Assembly: GCA_016208085.1 (NCBI GenBank)
Contig: JACQYT010000092.1
Span: forward strand, 40,404-104,403
DNA length: 64,000 nt
Direction: 5' to 3'
Origin: Elusimicrobiota bacterium
GTDB taxonomy: Bacteria > Elusimicrobiota > Elusimicrobia > Elusimicrobiales > UBA9959
Positions within the stretch are counted from its first letter, which is position 1; every line of letters starts with the position of its first letter. The position numbers and the translations under genes are program-made. Of this stretch, positions 49,523-57,994 are shown one piece after another. The notes below the pieces were generated by a model. The model saw only the letters and a list, made by a program, of their open reading frames with translations, searched no databases and had not been told where the DNA came from.

Positions 49523-51163
49523 ATGCCCAGTATGGACGCCGGATCGCGGAACTTGATGCTGGATAGTTTGAGAAATTATGCCAAAAAGAACATTACCCAG
49601 GACTTTATAAGGGAAAAAGACCAGGCCAACGAATTCCCGGCCGGGATAATCAAGGACATGCACGACCATTCCAAACTGGGCTTGCATCTTCTTATGATAC
49701 CCGAAGAGTACGGCGGGCTTTCCGGCGGAACGTTTGATCTGTACCGCGTATGCGAGCTTCTGGCTCACATAGAACTCGGCATCGCCACCTCGGTGTTTGC
49801 CACGTTCCTCGGCACCGACCCGCTCAATGTGGGCGGAACCGTTGACCAGAAAAAGAAGTGGCTGGAGCGCGTAGCCGGGCAAAACCTGCTGGTGGCCTAC
49901 GCCGCCACCGAACCCGAAGCAGGCTCCGACCTGGTGAGTTTAAAGACCCGGGCGGAGCATGTTCTTAAAAACGGCCGGTTGGCGGGTTACCGCATCACCG
50001 GCAGCAAGCAGTGGATATCCAACGGCGGCGTGGCGGACATCTACACGGTGCTGGCCATAGCCCCCGGCGGGCCTTCCTGGTTTATAGTGGAGCGCGGCAT
50101 GGAGGGTTTTTCTCCGAATAAGCATGAGGATAAGCATGGTATAAGGCTTTCAAATACCGCCGGCCTTTCGCTGAACAATGTATATGTTCCCAGGGAAAAT
50201 CTGATCGGCATGACCGAAGGGCAGGGTCTTGTGCAGGCGCAGGCGGTGTTCGGCTATACCAGGCTTATGGTGGCGGCGTTCGGCATCGGCGCCGGCTGGG
50301 AAGCGCTTGAACACGCCATAAGATACAGCCAGGCCAGGATACAGGCCGGCGGGCCTTTGTCGGATAAACAGGGCTATACCCATAAGCTCATTGTGCCGCA
50401 CGCTGTGGCGCTTGAAGCGGCCAGGGCCTATGCAGAAAAGACGGCTTTCAGGCTGGACGGCGGCGAATGCGGCCTTCAGACGGAAGGCGCAATAGCCAAA
50501 TATTCGGCCACCGAGGCCGGCAATAAAGCGGCCGAAGACGCGATACAAGCGCTTGGCGGCTACGGTTATACGCGCGATTTCCCGGTGGAAAAGATAAAGC
50601 GGGACGTAAGGATAACCTGCATTTATGAAGGCACCAGCGAGATAATGGAAATGACCATCTACCGCGGACGCTGGCAGGAGCATTTAAAGACGCGGGGCGC
50701 CTATTACGCCGATCTCGCCGGCGAGCTGGACGCGCTGCACGAGGAAAAACCTGGAACGGGGGCCGATGTCGCCGCTCTTGCCTTAAGGGCGCTGGCGGCC
50801 GTGATGGAAGAATGCAGGGTTCATAAACTGACCCGGCACCAACACGTGATTTTTAAGCTCGGCAGCCTTATAGCCATGGGCGAGCTGGCTTATGTATTTT
50901 CAAGAGCCGCAGCGCAGGACAAATACAGCGAAGCCGTGAAATTCGACGTTCCGGCCTGGCAGGCCATGGCCCGCATATATGCCAGGAACGCGGGCTTGAG
51001 GATAGCCGCGGAAGGCCAGGCTCTGGTGACCGGCGCGGCTGAAAATCCGGGGAATCTTACCGAAGCCGTAAACCTTGACGCCATACTGGCCGCTCAAAAG
51101 GGCATTATAGCCGATATGGACCTTGTGGCCGTGAAGCTGAAGGAAACATTTAAAGTACAGTAG
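49523..51163 (+). CDS. Acyl-CoA dehydrogenase family protein
   Basis: YAATEPEAGSDLVSLKTRAE; ITGSKQWISNGGVADIYTV; GGYGYTRDFPVEKIKRDVRITCIYEGTSEI. Confidence 0.93.
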   Translation: MPSMDAGSRNLMLDSLRNYAKKNITQDFIREKDQANEFPAGIIKDMHDHSKLGLHLLMIPEEYGGLSGGTFDLYRVCELLAHIELGIATSVFATFLGTDPLNVGGTVDQKKKWLERVAGQNLLVAYAATEPEAGSDLVSLKTRAEHVLKNGRLAGYRITGSKQWISNGGVADIYTVLAIAPGGPSWFIVERGMEGFSPNKHEDKHGIRLSNTAGLSLNNVYVPRENLIGMTEGQGLVQAQAVFGYTRLMVAAFGIGAGWEALEHAIRYSQARIQAGGPLSDKQGYTHKLIVPHAVALEAARAYAEKTAFRLDGGECGLQTEGAIAKYSATEAGNKAAEDAIQALGGYGYTRDFPVEKIKRDVRITCIYEGTSEIMEMTIYRGRWQEHLKTRGAYYADLAGELDALHEEKPGTGADVAALALRALAAVMEECRVHKLTRHQHVIFKLGSLIAMGELAYVFSRAAAQDKYSEAVKFDVPAWQAMARIYARNAGLRIAAEGQALVTGAAENPGNLTEAVNLDAILAAQKGIIADMDLVAVKLKETFKVQ

Positions 51164-51232
51164 GGTAGAGGGTAGAGGGTGCAGAAATAAGGAACTCCTT
51201 ATCCTACACCCTAAACCCTCTACCCTATACCC
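51162..51232. repeat. Heptamer inverted repeat (second reverse copy)
   Basis: gggtagagggtagagggtgcagaaataaggaactccttatcctacaccctaaaccctctaccctataccc. Confidence 0.9.
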
Positions 51233-51238
51233 TGATTT

Positions 51239-53281
51239 ATGACCTTATTTAACCGGTTGCTGCTCACCATATTCGGCATGGGGCTTATCCCCATAATTCC
51301 GACCGCCTTTTTTCTTTTCTATTATCAGTCCGTCGCCAAAAATAACATACAGACCCTGCACGAGAATATAGCCCAGATGGCCTCGGTGATGATAAGCCAC
51401 AAGACGGATGAGCTTAACCGCCGCATGTACACCATGTGGGAGCCGGGGGCGGACTATATCAGCCAGGCGGCCCTAAAAAAAACGCTGGACCACAACCCCG
51501 AGTTTCTTTTTATGGCTTTCACCGGCCCGGACGGCAGGGAAATATTAAGCGCCGGCGCGCCTGAAATAAAAAGGATCTTCGGCTATCTGGACATTTCAAG
51601 GAACGAGCTGTTTAAAAAAGCCGTAAAGACCGGCCGGCCCGCGCTCGGAGAATTCGAGCTGCTTTATAACCTGCCCATCTGCAGGCTTATCTATCCGCTT
51701 GAAAGCGGGTATTACGCTTTCACCGTCGTAAACCTGAGGGACCTGTTCATAAAACTCGCTATGCGCAAGATGGGTTCTACCGGCGGCGTGTTCGTGGCCG
51801 ACCCGGACGGCCGTGTGTTCATGCTTGGCGGTGACCCCAAGCCGGTTGACCAGAACGAGCTAAAAAATTTTTTTTTGAGCCGGTCCAGGAGTTCAAGAAA
51901 ACTTTCGGGCCGCGTCGCGGATTACATAGGCTCTTATTCAAAAGTTCCCGGTTTTGAGCTTTACGCCCTCACTTTGCAGGCCCGCCGGGAGGCGTTCCGC
52001 GGCATCAACCTGCTCACCTCGCTGATAATGTTCTTTCTGCTGGGCATCTCGACGGTGTTTTATTTTTCAGCCCTTATACTGAGCCGCCGCCTGATCAACC
52101 CGGTCGGCGAACTGATAGAGGGCGCCAAGCGGGTCTCGGAGCGGAATTTTAAGGTGCCGGTGGGGGAAAAAGCCGATATCACCGAGATAGCCGCGCTTTT
52201 AAAGGCTTTTAACGCTATGATGCGGGAAGTGGACCGCTACCACGGCCTGCAGGTGGAGAAGATGCTGGAGGAGAAACAGAAGGTGGAGCTTCTTATAGGC
52301 CTTATACATGACGCCATAATTCTGAGCGATTTCAGGGGTGAACTCATGTACGCCAACGCCGCGGCCCGCTCCCTTCTGGGTTTAAAAGACGGGGAAACGC
52401 CGGTCCCGGAGAACGAGCGCCTGAGACGCAGAGTCTGCGCGCTGGTCAATCTGAAGGCCAAAGCCAAAGGCGAGGTTATGGAAATGCCCGGCCCGGACGG
52501 GCGGGAAAAAAAAGTTTACCGCGTAAGCATGCAGGTGCTTTCCTCAAAGACCAGCCGGCCGGGGGTCTTTATGGTGCTGCGGGACATAACCCTGGAGGCG
52601 GAGATACAGCGCATGAAAGAGGAGCTTTTCCACTCCGTCGCCCACGACCTCAGGGCCCCGCTTTTGACCATGCAGGGCTACATCAAGCTGCTCGAAAATT
52701 CCTGCGCCGCGACGGAAAAGTCAGCCGGCTACCTCGCCAATATAAAAAGTTCCAGCTCGCGGCTTTTTGAGATGCTGGAGAATATCCTTGATATCGCGAA
52801 GCTGGATGCCGGCAACGTAAAGCCGCGCCTGGCCCAGATAAGAACGGTGGAGTTCCTTGAGGGGGTCTTTAAAAATTTTAAGGCCCTGTTCGCGGAAAAA
52901 AATGTAGAATTTGTATTTGAGCCGGGTCCCGTTCCGGCCGTCTTCAGGGGCGATGAGCGGCTCCTGAAGCGCGTGTTTGAAAACCTGCTTTCAAACGCGT
53001 ATAAATTCACTCCGGCCGGCGGAACGGTGCGTCTGGGCGCGAAGCCTGAAAAAGGCGCTGTATCGTTTTATGTCCTGGACACGGGCCCCGGCATACCCGG
53101 GGGCCTGCTGAAGACGGTTTTTGAAAAATACAGGCAGCTCGGGGGTCCGGAGGAAGAACCCCAGGGTTTCGGCCTGGGCCTTGCCATAGCGAAGAAGATA
53201 GTGGAGATACATAACGGGACGATACGCGCCGAAGCGGAACAGGGCGGCGGGAGCAGGTTTGTGTTTGAATTGCCGCTATAG
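51239..53281 (+). CDS. Sensor histidine kinase with HAMP and PAS domains
   Basis: LFHSVAHDLRAPLLTMQGYIKLL (HisKA); ENLLSNAYKFTPAGGTV; DTGPGIPGGL; GFGLGLAIAKKIVEIHNGTIRAE. Confidence 0.93.
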   Translation: MTLFNRLLLTIFGMGLIPIIPTAFFLFYYQSVAKNNIQTLHENIAQMASVMISHKTDELNRRMYTMWEPGADYISQAALKKTLDHNPEFLFMAFTGPDGREILSAGAPEIKRIFGYLDISRNELFKKAVKTGRPALGEFELLYNLPICRLIYPLESGYYAFTVVNLRDLFIKLAMRKMGSTGGVFVADPDGRVFMLGGDPKPVDQNELKNFFLSRSRSSRKLSGRVADYIGSYSKVPGFELYALTLQARREAFRGINLLTSLIMFFLLGISTVFYFSALILSRRLINPVGELIEGAKRVSERNFKVPVGEKADITEIAALLKAFNAMMREVDRYHGLQVEKMLEEKQKVELLIGLIHDAIILSDFRGELMYANAAARSLLGLKDGETPVPENERLRRRVCALVNLKAKAKGEVMEMPGPDGREKKVYRVSMQVLSSKTSRPGVFMVLRDITLEAEIQRMKEELFHSVAHDLRAPLLTMQGYIKLLENSCAATEKSAGYLANIKSSSSRLFEMLENILDIAKLDAGNVKPRLAQIRTVEFLEGVFKNFKALFAEKNVEFVFEPGPVPAVFRGDERLLKRVFENLLSNAYKFTPAGGTVRLGAKPEKGAVSFYVLDTGPGIPGGLLKTVFEKYRQLGGPEEEPQGFGLGLAIAKKIVEIHNGTIRAEAEQGGGSRFVFELPL

Positions 53282-53351
53282 CAGTTGAAGCCGGGTTTCA
53301 TTGAAAGATTGCACGAATAAAAATATCCATGGCAATTTACGGGAGAACGAT

Positions 53352-55535
53352 ATGAAAAAAAGCGCCGTAAAAAATACCGGAAAAAAGACGCTGCTGATCT
53401 TCAACACCGTTTTCATGATCTTTATGCTGTTCAGCTTTCTGCTGGACGGGATTCTTTCCAAGGGCTGGTGGATAAGGTCCATAGAAAATCAATGGACGGA
53501 CGCCAGGATCTATCTGCCCAAGTTCGTTTCAGTGTTCTTTACCACCGGCGCCGGCGATTATAGATACGGGATAGGCAAAACCTATAATAAAGAAGCCGAT
53601 CCGAAAATAAGCATTATCGCGATAGACGGCCACACCGTGAAAAAGTACGGCTACCCTTTCAAGAGGAAATATTACGCCCGGCTTATAGAAAAACTGACCG
53701 GGCTCGGCGCCGGCTCCATAGGCTTTGACGTCATGTTTTTTGACAAGGACAGGGAAGACCCCGCCAGCGACAGGCTGTTCGTGGAGGCGGTAAAAAAGGC
53801 GGGCAACGTGGCGGCGCTCGTGGCCATGGACGCCGAAAGCGGCCAACTGCTCTATCCGATAACGGGCCTCGGGGAAGCCTCTAGGTACATTTCGTATCCC
53901 AACGTCGACAACACCCTTGAGTCCAACGGGCAGGTCCGGAAAGTGACGCTGTTCAATCCTGAAATCGCCTATAAAAACCTGAGAATAAAAAGCAGGTGCA
54001 CAAGCGAGTGCGAAAGCATAAACCTGCCGCTGCTCGCGGTCGCAACTTATGCGATGCACGCCAAAAAACCGCTTCCCGAAATTGAAAAGGAGCGCGGAAC
54101 AGACCCGGTTTTCATAAATTTCAGGGTGCCGGTGGACAGGCCGTCCCATCCGGGCTGGCCGGAGAGCGAGCGCGCCGGCAAAAAGAGCGAAATGCAGACG
54201 ACCAATTCGGTTTACAGATACGTGTCGGTGGCGGATATACTGGAAAACAGGCTTTCAAAGGATGAAAAAGCCGCCATAAAGGACGGCGTCATGCTGGTCG
54301 GTTCCACGGCCCTGGGAGCTTTTGACCATTATCCGTCGGTCTTTTTCCCGACCTGGCCCGGCGTGGAAGTCCATGCCAACACCATTGACAACCTCCGGAA
54401 CGGCGATTTTCTCAAACCGGTAAGCAGCTGGCTCATATTTGCGATCTGCCTGTTGCTGATGTGGCTACCCGCGTTCATGTCCAGATACTCGATAAAAACG
54501 ACCTCGTTCATAATGGCGGGCATCGTCATCCTGCTCGCGGTCGTTAATTTCGCGCTTTACCTCAGGTTGTATAACATGGCGTATCTGACGATAGTTATTT
54601 CGTTGATGATCCCTTTCCTTTTTATGACGGTCCATAAAGCCATAGTCGAAGGCCGCGAAAAGAAGTGGATAAAGAACACGTTCGGCCAGTACCTGTCGCC
54701 CAAGATTGTGGAAGTCATAACCAGGGATCCGTCCAAGCTGACTTTGGGCGGCGAGAAGCGCGACATGACGGCGTTCTTCCTGGATATAGCGGGTTTTACC
54801 ACGATGTCCGAAAAGATGACGCCTGAGCAGCTTACCCAGATGCTGAACAATTATCTTTCCGGCTTTACCGACGTAATATTGAAGCACGACGGGGTGGTGG
54901 ATAAATACATAGGCGACTGCATCATGGCTTTCTGGAACGCCCCGCTGGACCAGAAGGACCACCGCAAACTTGCCTGCCTGGCGGCGGTGGACTGCATGGG
55001 TGAAATAACCCGCCTGAACGCCGAGCTTACGCAGTTCAATGTAAAACCCTCGGCGCGCATCGGCTTAAATTCCGGGCCGATGGTCGTGGGCAACATGGGC
55101 TCCAAGATGCGGCTGTCCTATACGGTCATGGGAGACTCGGTGAATCTGGCTTCCAGGCTTGAGGGCGCCAATAAATTCTTTCACTCCAGGATAATGGCCA
55201 GCGAATACACTTACGACGAAGCCAAAGACTTCGTGGAGGCCAGAAGTCTCGGCCAGATAAGAGTTGTCGGCAAAGCTATACCGGTCAAGGTTTATGAACT
55301 GCTCGCCAGGAAAGGCGGGCTTGACGCCAAAACGGCGGGGCTTGCGGCCGCCTATAACGAAGGCCTGGAACATTTCTATAAAAGCGCGTATGAAAAAGCT
55401 CAAAAGGCCTTTAAAGCCGCTCTCGCCGTGGAACCGAAGGACGGCCCCAGCGCTTTTTATCTTGAGCTGGCGGAAAAATACTCAGAGGCCGCGCCCGGGG
55501 ACTGGGACGGGACATTTAATCTTACTTCGAAATAA
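53352..55535 (+). CDS. CHASE2-domain class III adenylate/guanylate cyclase
   Basis: N-terminal CHASE2 (ISIIAIDGHTVKKYGYPFKRKYYARLIEKL); three TM helices; AFFLDIAGFTTMSEKM...DKYIGDCIMAFWNAP; GLNSGPMVVGNMGSKMRLSYTVMGDSVNLASRLE. Confidence 0.92.
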   Translation: MKKSAVKNTGKKTLLIFNTVFMIFMLFSFLLDGILSKGWWIRSIENQWTDARIYLPKFVSVFFTTGAGDYRYGIGKTYNKEADPKISIIAIDGHTVKKYGYPFKRKYYARLIEKLTGLGAGSIGFDVMFFDKDREDPASDRLFVEAVKKAGNVAALVAMDAESGQLLYPITGLGEASRYISYPNVDNTLESNGQVRKVTLFNPEIAYKNLRIKSRCTSECESINLPLLAVATYAMHAKKPLPEIEKERGTDPVFINFRVPVDRPSHPGWPESERAGKKSEMQTTNSVYRYVSVADILENRLSKDEKAAIKDGVMLVGSTALGAFDHYPSVFFPTWPGVEVHANTIDNLRNGDFLKPVSSWLIFAICLLLMWLPAFMSRYSIKTTSFIMAGIVILLAVVNFALYLRLYNMAYLTIVISLMIPFLFMTVHKAIVEGREKKWIKNTFGQYLSPKIVEVITRDPSKLTLGGEKRDMTAFFLDIAGFTTMSEKMTPEQLTQMLNNYLSGFTDVILKHDGVVDKYIGDCIMAFWNAPLDQKDHRKLACLAAVDCMGEITRLNAELTQFNVKPSARIGLNSGPMVVGNMGSKMRLSYTVMGDSVNLASRLEGANKFFHSRIMASEYTYDEAKDFVEARSLGQIRVVGKAIPVKVYELLARKGGLDAKTAGLAAAYNEGLEHFYKSAYEKAQKAFKAALAVEPKDGPSAFYLELAEKYSEAAPGDWDGTFNLTSK

Positions 55536-55568
55536 CCCGAAAAACCCGGAGACCGGGTTTTTCGGGTT
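55534..55568 (+). terminator. Hairpin AACCCGAAAAACCCGG-AGA-CCGGGTTTTTCGGGTT overlapping the cyclase stop
   Basis: 16-bp perfect stem; cyclase TAA at 55533-55535. Confidence 0.7.
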
Positions 55569-55651
55569 CCAACTGACCGGTAGACCATAAACACATCGGC
55601 GTTGATTGGTAGAACCAACCGGTTGGATGGTTTTAAAAAAGCGAACGAGGA

Positions 55652-55676
55652 CCCGAAAATTGCTGCAATTTTCGGG
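55652..55676. repeat. Perfect palindrome CCCGAAAATTGC-T-GCAATTTTCGGG (second copy)
   Basis: Identical to 33087-33111. Confidence 0.92.
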
Positions 55677-55691
55677 ATAGAGGAGTAACGC

Positions 55692-56408
55692 ATGGAAATA
55701 TTCTGGAGATTTTTTCTTTCGCATCTTCTGGCCGATTTCACGCTGCAGTTCAATATCGTCAACAGACTCAAACGGCAGAACGTTTATGGGATGCTGCTGC
55801 ATTGCCTGACGCATTTAATCATTGCGGTCGCGCTGCTGTACAGGTATATGGGCGAGATCTGGCTCAATTTCGGCTTCTTAAAGCTGAACGGCTGGTGCGC
55901 TGTGGGGCTTATGCTGGCAGTTCATTTCATCATAGACGAACTGCGCGTCTACAGCATGAAAAAACTGGAATTCAGCGACGGCACACTGAGCTTTCTGGCC
56001 GACCAGTTCCTGCACATCTACGTGTTGTTCATGCTTTCGCCGATAACGGTTCTGGACAGGGGATTCTTCCTGCCGGAAAAATGGGTGGGCATCATCTGCA
56101 TGTTCACTCTTGTTACCCATGTGACTACCGTGCTCATTTATTTCGTGGAAAAAGACCTCTCCGGCAAGGCGTTCCCCGGTTTTGACGAAAAGTATTTCCT
56201 GATCTTTGAGCGCATAGTGCTGTGGGCTTTCTTTTTCGTCGCGGGCTGGTGGTGGCTGCCTTTTGCCCTGGCCTGGATCCTGCAGCTGTTTTATATCAAG
56301 AAGAAGAGGATCCTGGACCTGTCCCCGGCCAATATCATTATAAGCCTGGCGGTCACGGTAATGTGCGGCCTGTGGGCGCGGCATATGTACCACGGTTCCA
56401 TCTTGTAA
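55692..56408 (+). CDS. DUF3307-type membrane protein
   Basis: FFLSHLLADFTLQFNIVNRLKRQNVYGMLLHCLTHLI; HFIIDELRVY. Confidence 0.75.
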   Translation: MEIFWRFFLSHLLADFTLQFNIVNRLKRQNVYGMLLHCLTHLIIAVALLYRYMGEIWLNFGFLKLNGWCAVGLMLAVHFIIDELRVYSMKKLEFSDGTLSFLADQFLHIYVLFMLSPITVLDRGFFLPEKWVGIICMFTLVTHVTTVLIYFVEKDLSGKAFPGFDEKYFLIFERIVLWAFFFVAGWWWLPFALAWILQLFYIKKKRILDLSPANIIISLAVTVMCGLWARHMYHGSIL

Positions 56409-56431
56409 AAATTTTTGCCGCAAAAATTTTT
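56407..56431. repeat. Perfect palindrome AAAAATTTTTGC-C-GCAAAAATTTTT
   Basis: Same element as 17419 and 40303, opposite centre base. Confidence 0.92.
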
Positions 56432-56463
56432 ACCATACCCCCAGGCTTGGGGCAGGAGGGAGC

Positions 56464-57012
56464 ATGAACAACTGCGCGGCAAGGCTCCGGCTGGAAAAAG
56501 GCGATATAACTTTTGAAAAAACGGACGCCGTCGTGAACGCCGCCAACTGCCGCCTGGCGGGAGGCGGGGGAGTGGACGGCGCCATTCACAGGGCCGCGGG
56601 CCCTGCGTTGGCCGCGGAATGCGCCGCTATAATAAAGCGCATAGGTCGTCTTGAAACCGGAAAAGCCGTCATTACCGCCGCCGGCGGCATGAAATCCCGG
56701 TTCGTGATACATACTCCCGGCCCCGTCTGGAAGGGCGGCGGCGCCGGCGAAGAGACGCTGCTGAGAAGCTGCTACAGAGAATCTCTGGCTTTGGCCCTGA
56801 GCAGCGGTTTAAAGACCCTGGCTTTCCCGTCCATCAGTACGGGCGTTTACGGGTATCCGACAGAACTGGCCGCGCCGGCGGCGCTGGACGAAGTGTTGAG
56901 ATTTTTAAACAAGAACGCCGGGATAGAGTTGGTGCGCTTCGTGCTTTACGACGAAGACACTTTCATGACTTATGAAAAAGCCCTGAAAGCAAATGTAAAT
57001 ACAATAGCTTAA
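56464..57012 (+). CDS. Macro-domain (ADP-ribose-binding/deacetylase) protein
   Basis: TDAVVNAANCRLAGGGGVDGAIHRAAGPAL; CYRESLALALSSGLKTLAFPSISTGVYGYP. Confidence 0.94.
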   Translation: MNNCAARLRLEKGDITFEKTDAVVNAANCRLAGGGGVDGAIHRAAGPALAAECAAIIKRIGRLETGKAVITAAGGMKSRFVIHTPGPVWKGGGAGEETLLRSCYRESLALALSSGLKTLAFPSISTGVYGYPTELAAPAALDEVLRFLNKNAGIELVRFVLYDEDTFMTYEKALKANVNTIA

Positions 57013-57032
57013 CTAGACTCAGGCTATACAGC

Positions 57033-57680
57033 ATGGATCCGCTTACGACTGCTATAGACGACGCGGTATTTGCTTTCATCGATGTCGAAACCACGGGCCT
57101 CTCACCCCAGACCTCGAGAGTGTGCGAAGTGGCCCTGATCTGCTTTAAGGGCAATACCAGGGTCAATCATTTCAGTTCGCTGGTCAATCCCGGACTCCCT
57201 ATTCCACCCGAGGTGTCTAAAATACACGGCATTACCGGCGAGATGGTGCGCGGCAGCCCCTCCTTCGGAGCGCTGGCGCCCAGGCTACTGGACGCTCTGG
57301 AAGGCTCGGTTATAGTGGCGCATAACGCCGATTTCGACCTATCCTTTCTAAAGATGGAATTCGCCAGAGCGGGCTTGAGGCTCCCGGAACTGCCTATTAT
57401 AGACACGCTTCATATGGCGCGCGGCTTCGGCGCTTTTTCAAATAACCGGCTGGGAACGATAGCCAAAGAGCTGGCTCTCCCGGCCGGGAACCGGCACCGG
57501 GCGCTGAGCGACGTGGAAACGACGCGCAAGATCTTTGAGCATTTTATGGTGCTGTTTAAAAAGGACGGCGCGGCCACCGTGGCCGATATAATCAGGAAAA
57601 TAGCTCCGCCGCCCGGTTATTGCTATAACAGCGATCCGAAAAACAGGCCGGCGAGTGGTCCGGGATCTCCGGGAGCTTGA
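57033..57680 (+). CDS. DnaQ-like 3'-5' exonuclease (DEDDh)
   Basis: AFIDVETTGLSPQTSRVCEVALI; IVAHNADFDLSFL; GNRHRALSDVETTRKIFEHF. Confidence 0.92.
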   Translation: MDPLTTAIDDAVFAFIDVETTGLSPQTSRVCEVALICFKGNTRVNHFSSLVNPGLPIPPEVSKIHGITGEMVRGSPSFGALAPRLLDALEGSVIVAHNADFDLSFLKMEFARAGLRLPELPIIDTLHMARGFGAFSNNRLGTIAKELALPAGNRHRALSDVETTRKIFEHFMVLFKKDGAATVADIIRKIAPPPGYCYNSDPKNRPASGPGSPGA

Positions 57681-57795
57681 AGAATACAAGTGGTGCGGGC
57701 ACGGAGCCTTAACAGGAAGGCATAAAGCCGGTTTTCTGGAAAGAGACTATATCTTGGGTCATTTCGGAGAGAACGGAAAAAGGGGCCATTCGTAA
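57637..57795 (+). pseudogene. C-terminal remnant of a REP-associated tyrosine transposase (Y1/IS200-like, RAYT)
   Basis: Frame at 57637 reads RKTGRRVVRDLRELEEYKWCGHGALTGRHKAGFLERDYILGHFGENGKRGHS*, matching the RAYT C-terminal EYxWCGHxALxGxxxxxxxxxDYxLxxFG pattern. Confidence 0.72.
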
Positions 57796-57883
57796 CCTAA
57801 TTATTATAACACTCCTTAGAAGCTTGCGAATTTGCAAATGGACGCCAGAATTTTACCGTTAGAAAATAAATTGCGAAAATGCC

Positions 57884-57912
57884 TTGACAGCCGGCTGAAG
57901 GCTTCTTATACT
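57884..57912 (+). promoter_or_regulatory. Sigma70-like promoter TTGACA N17 TATACT upstream of the giant ORF
   Basis: ttgacagccggctgaaggcttcttatact. Confidence 0.8.
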
Positions 57913-57994
57913 ATTCTTCTAAACACGGGACTTCCGCCGTTGATTTTTAAATGTCGGCGTTTGGGATAATCAATTTTCCGAGTTCGGGGGCTGA

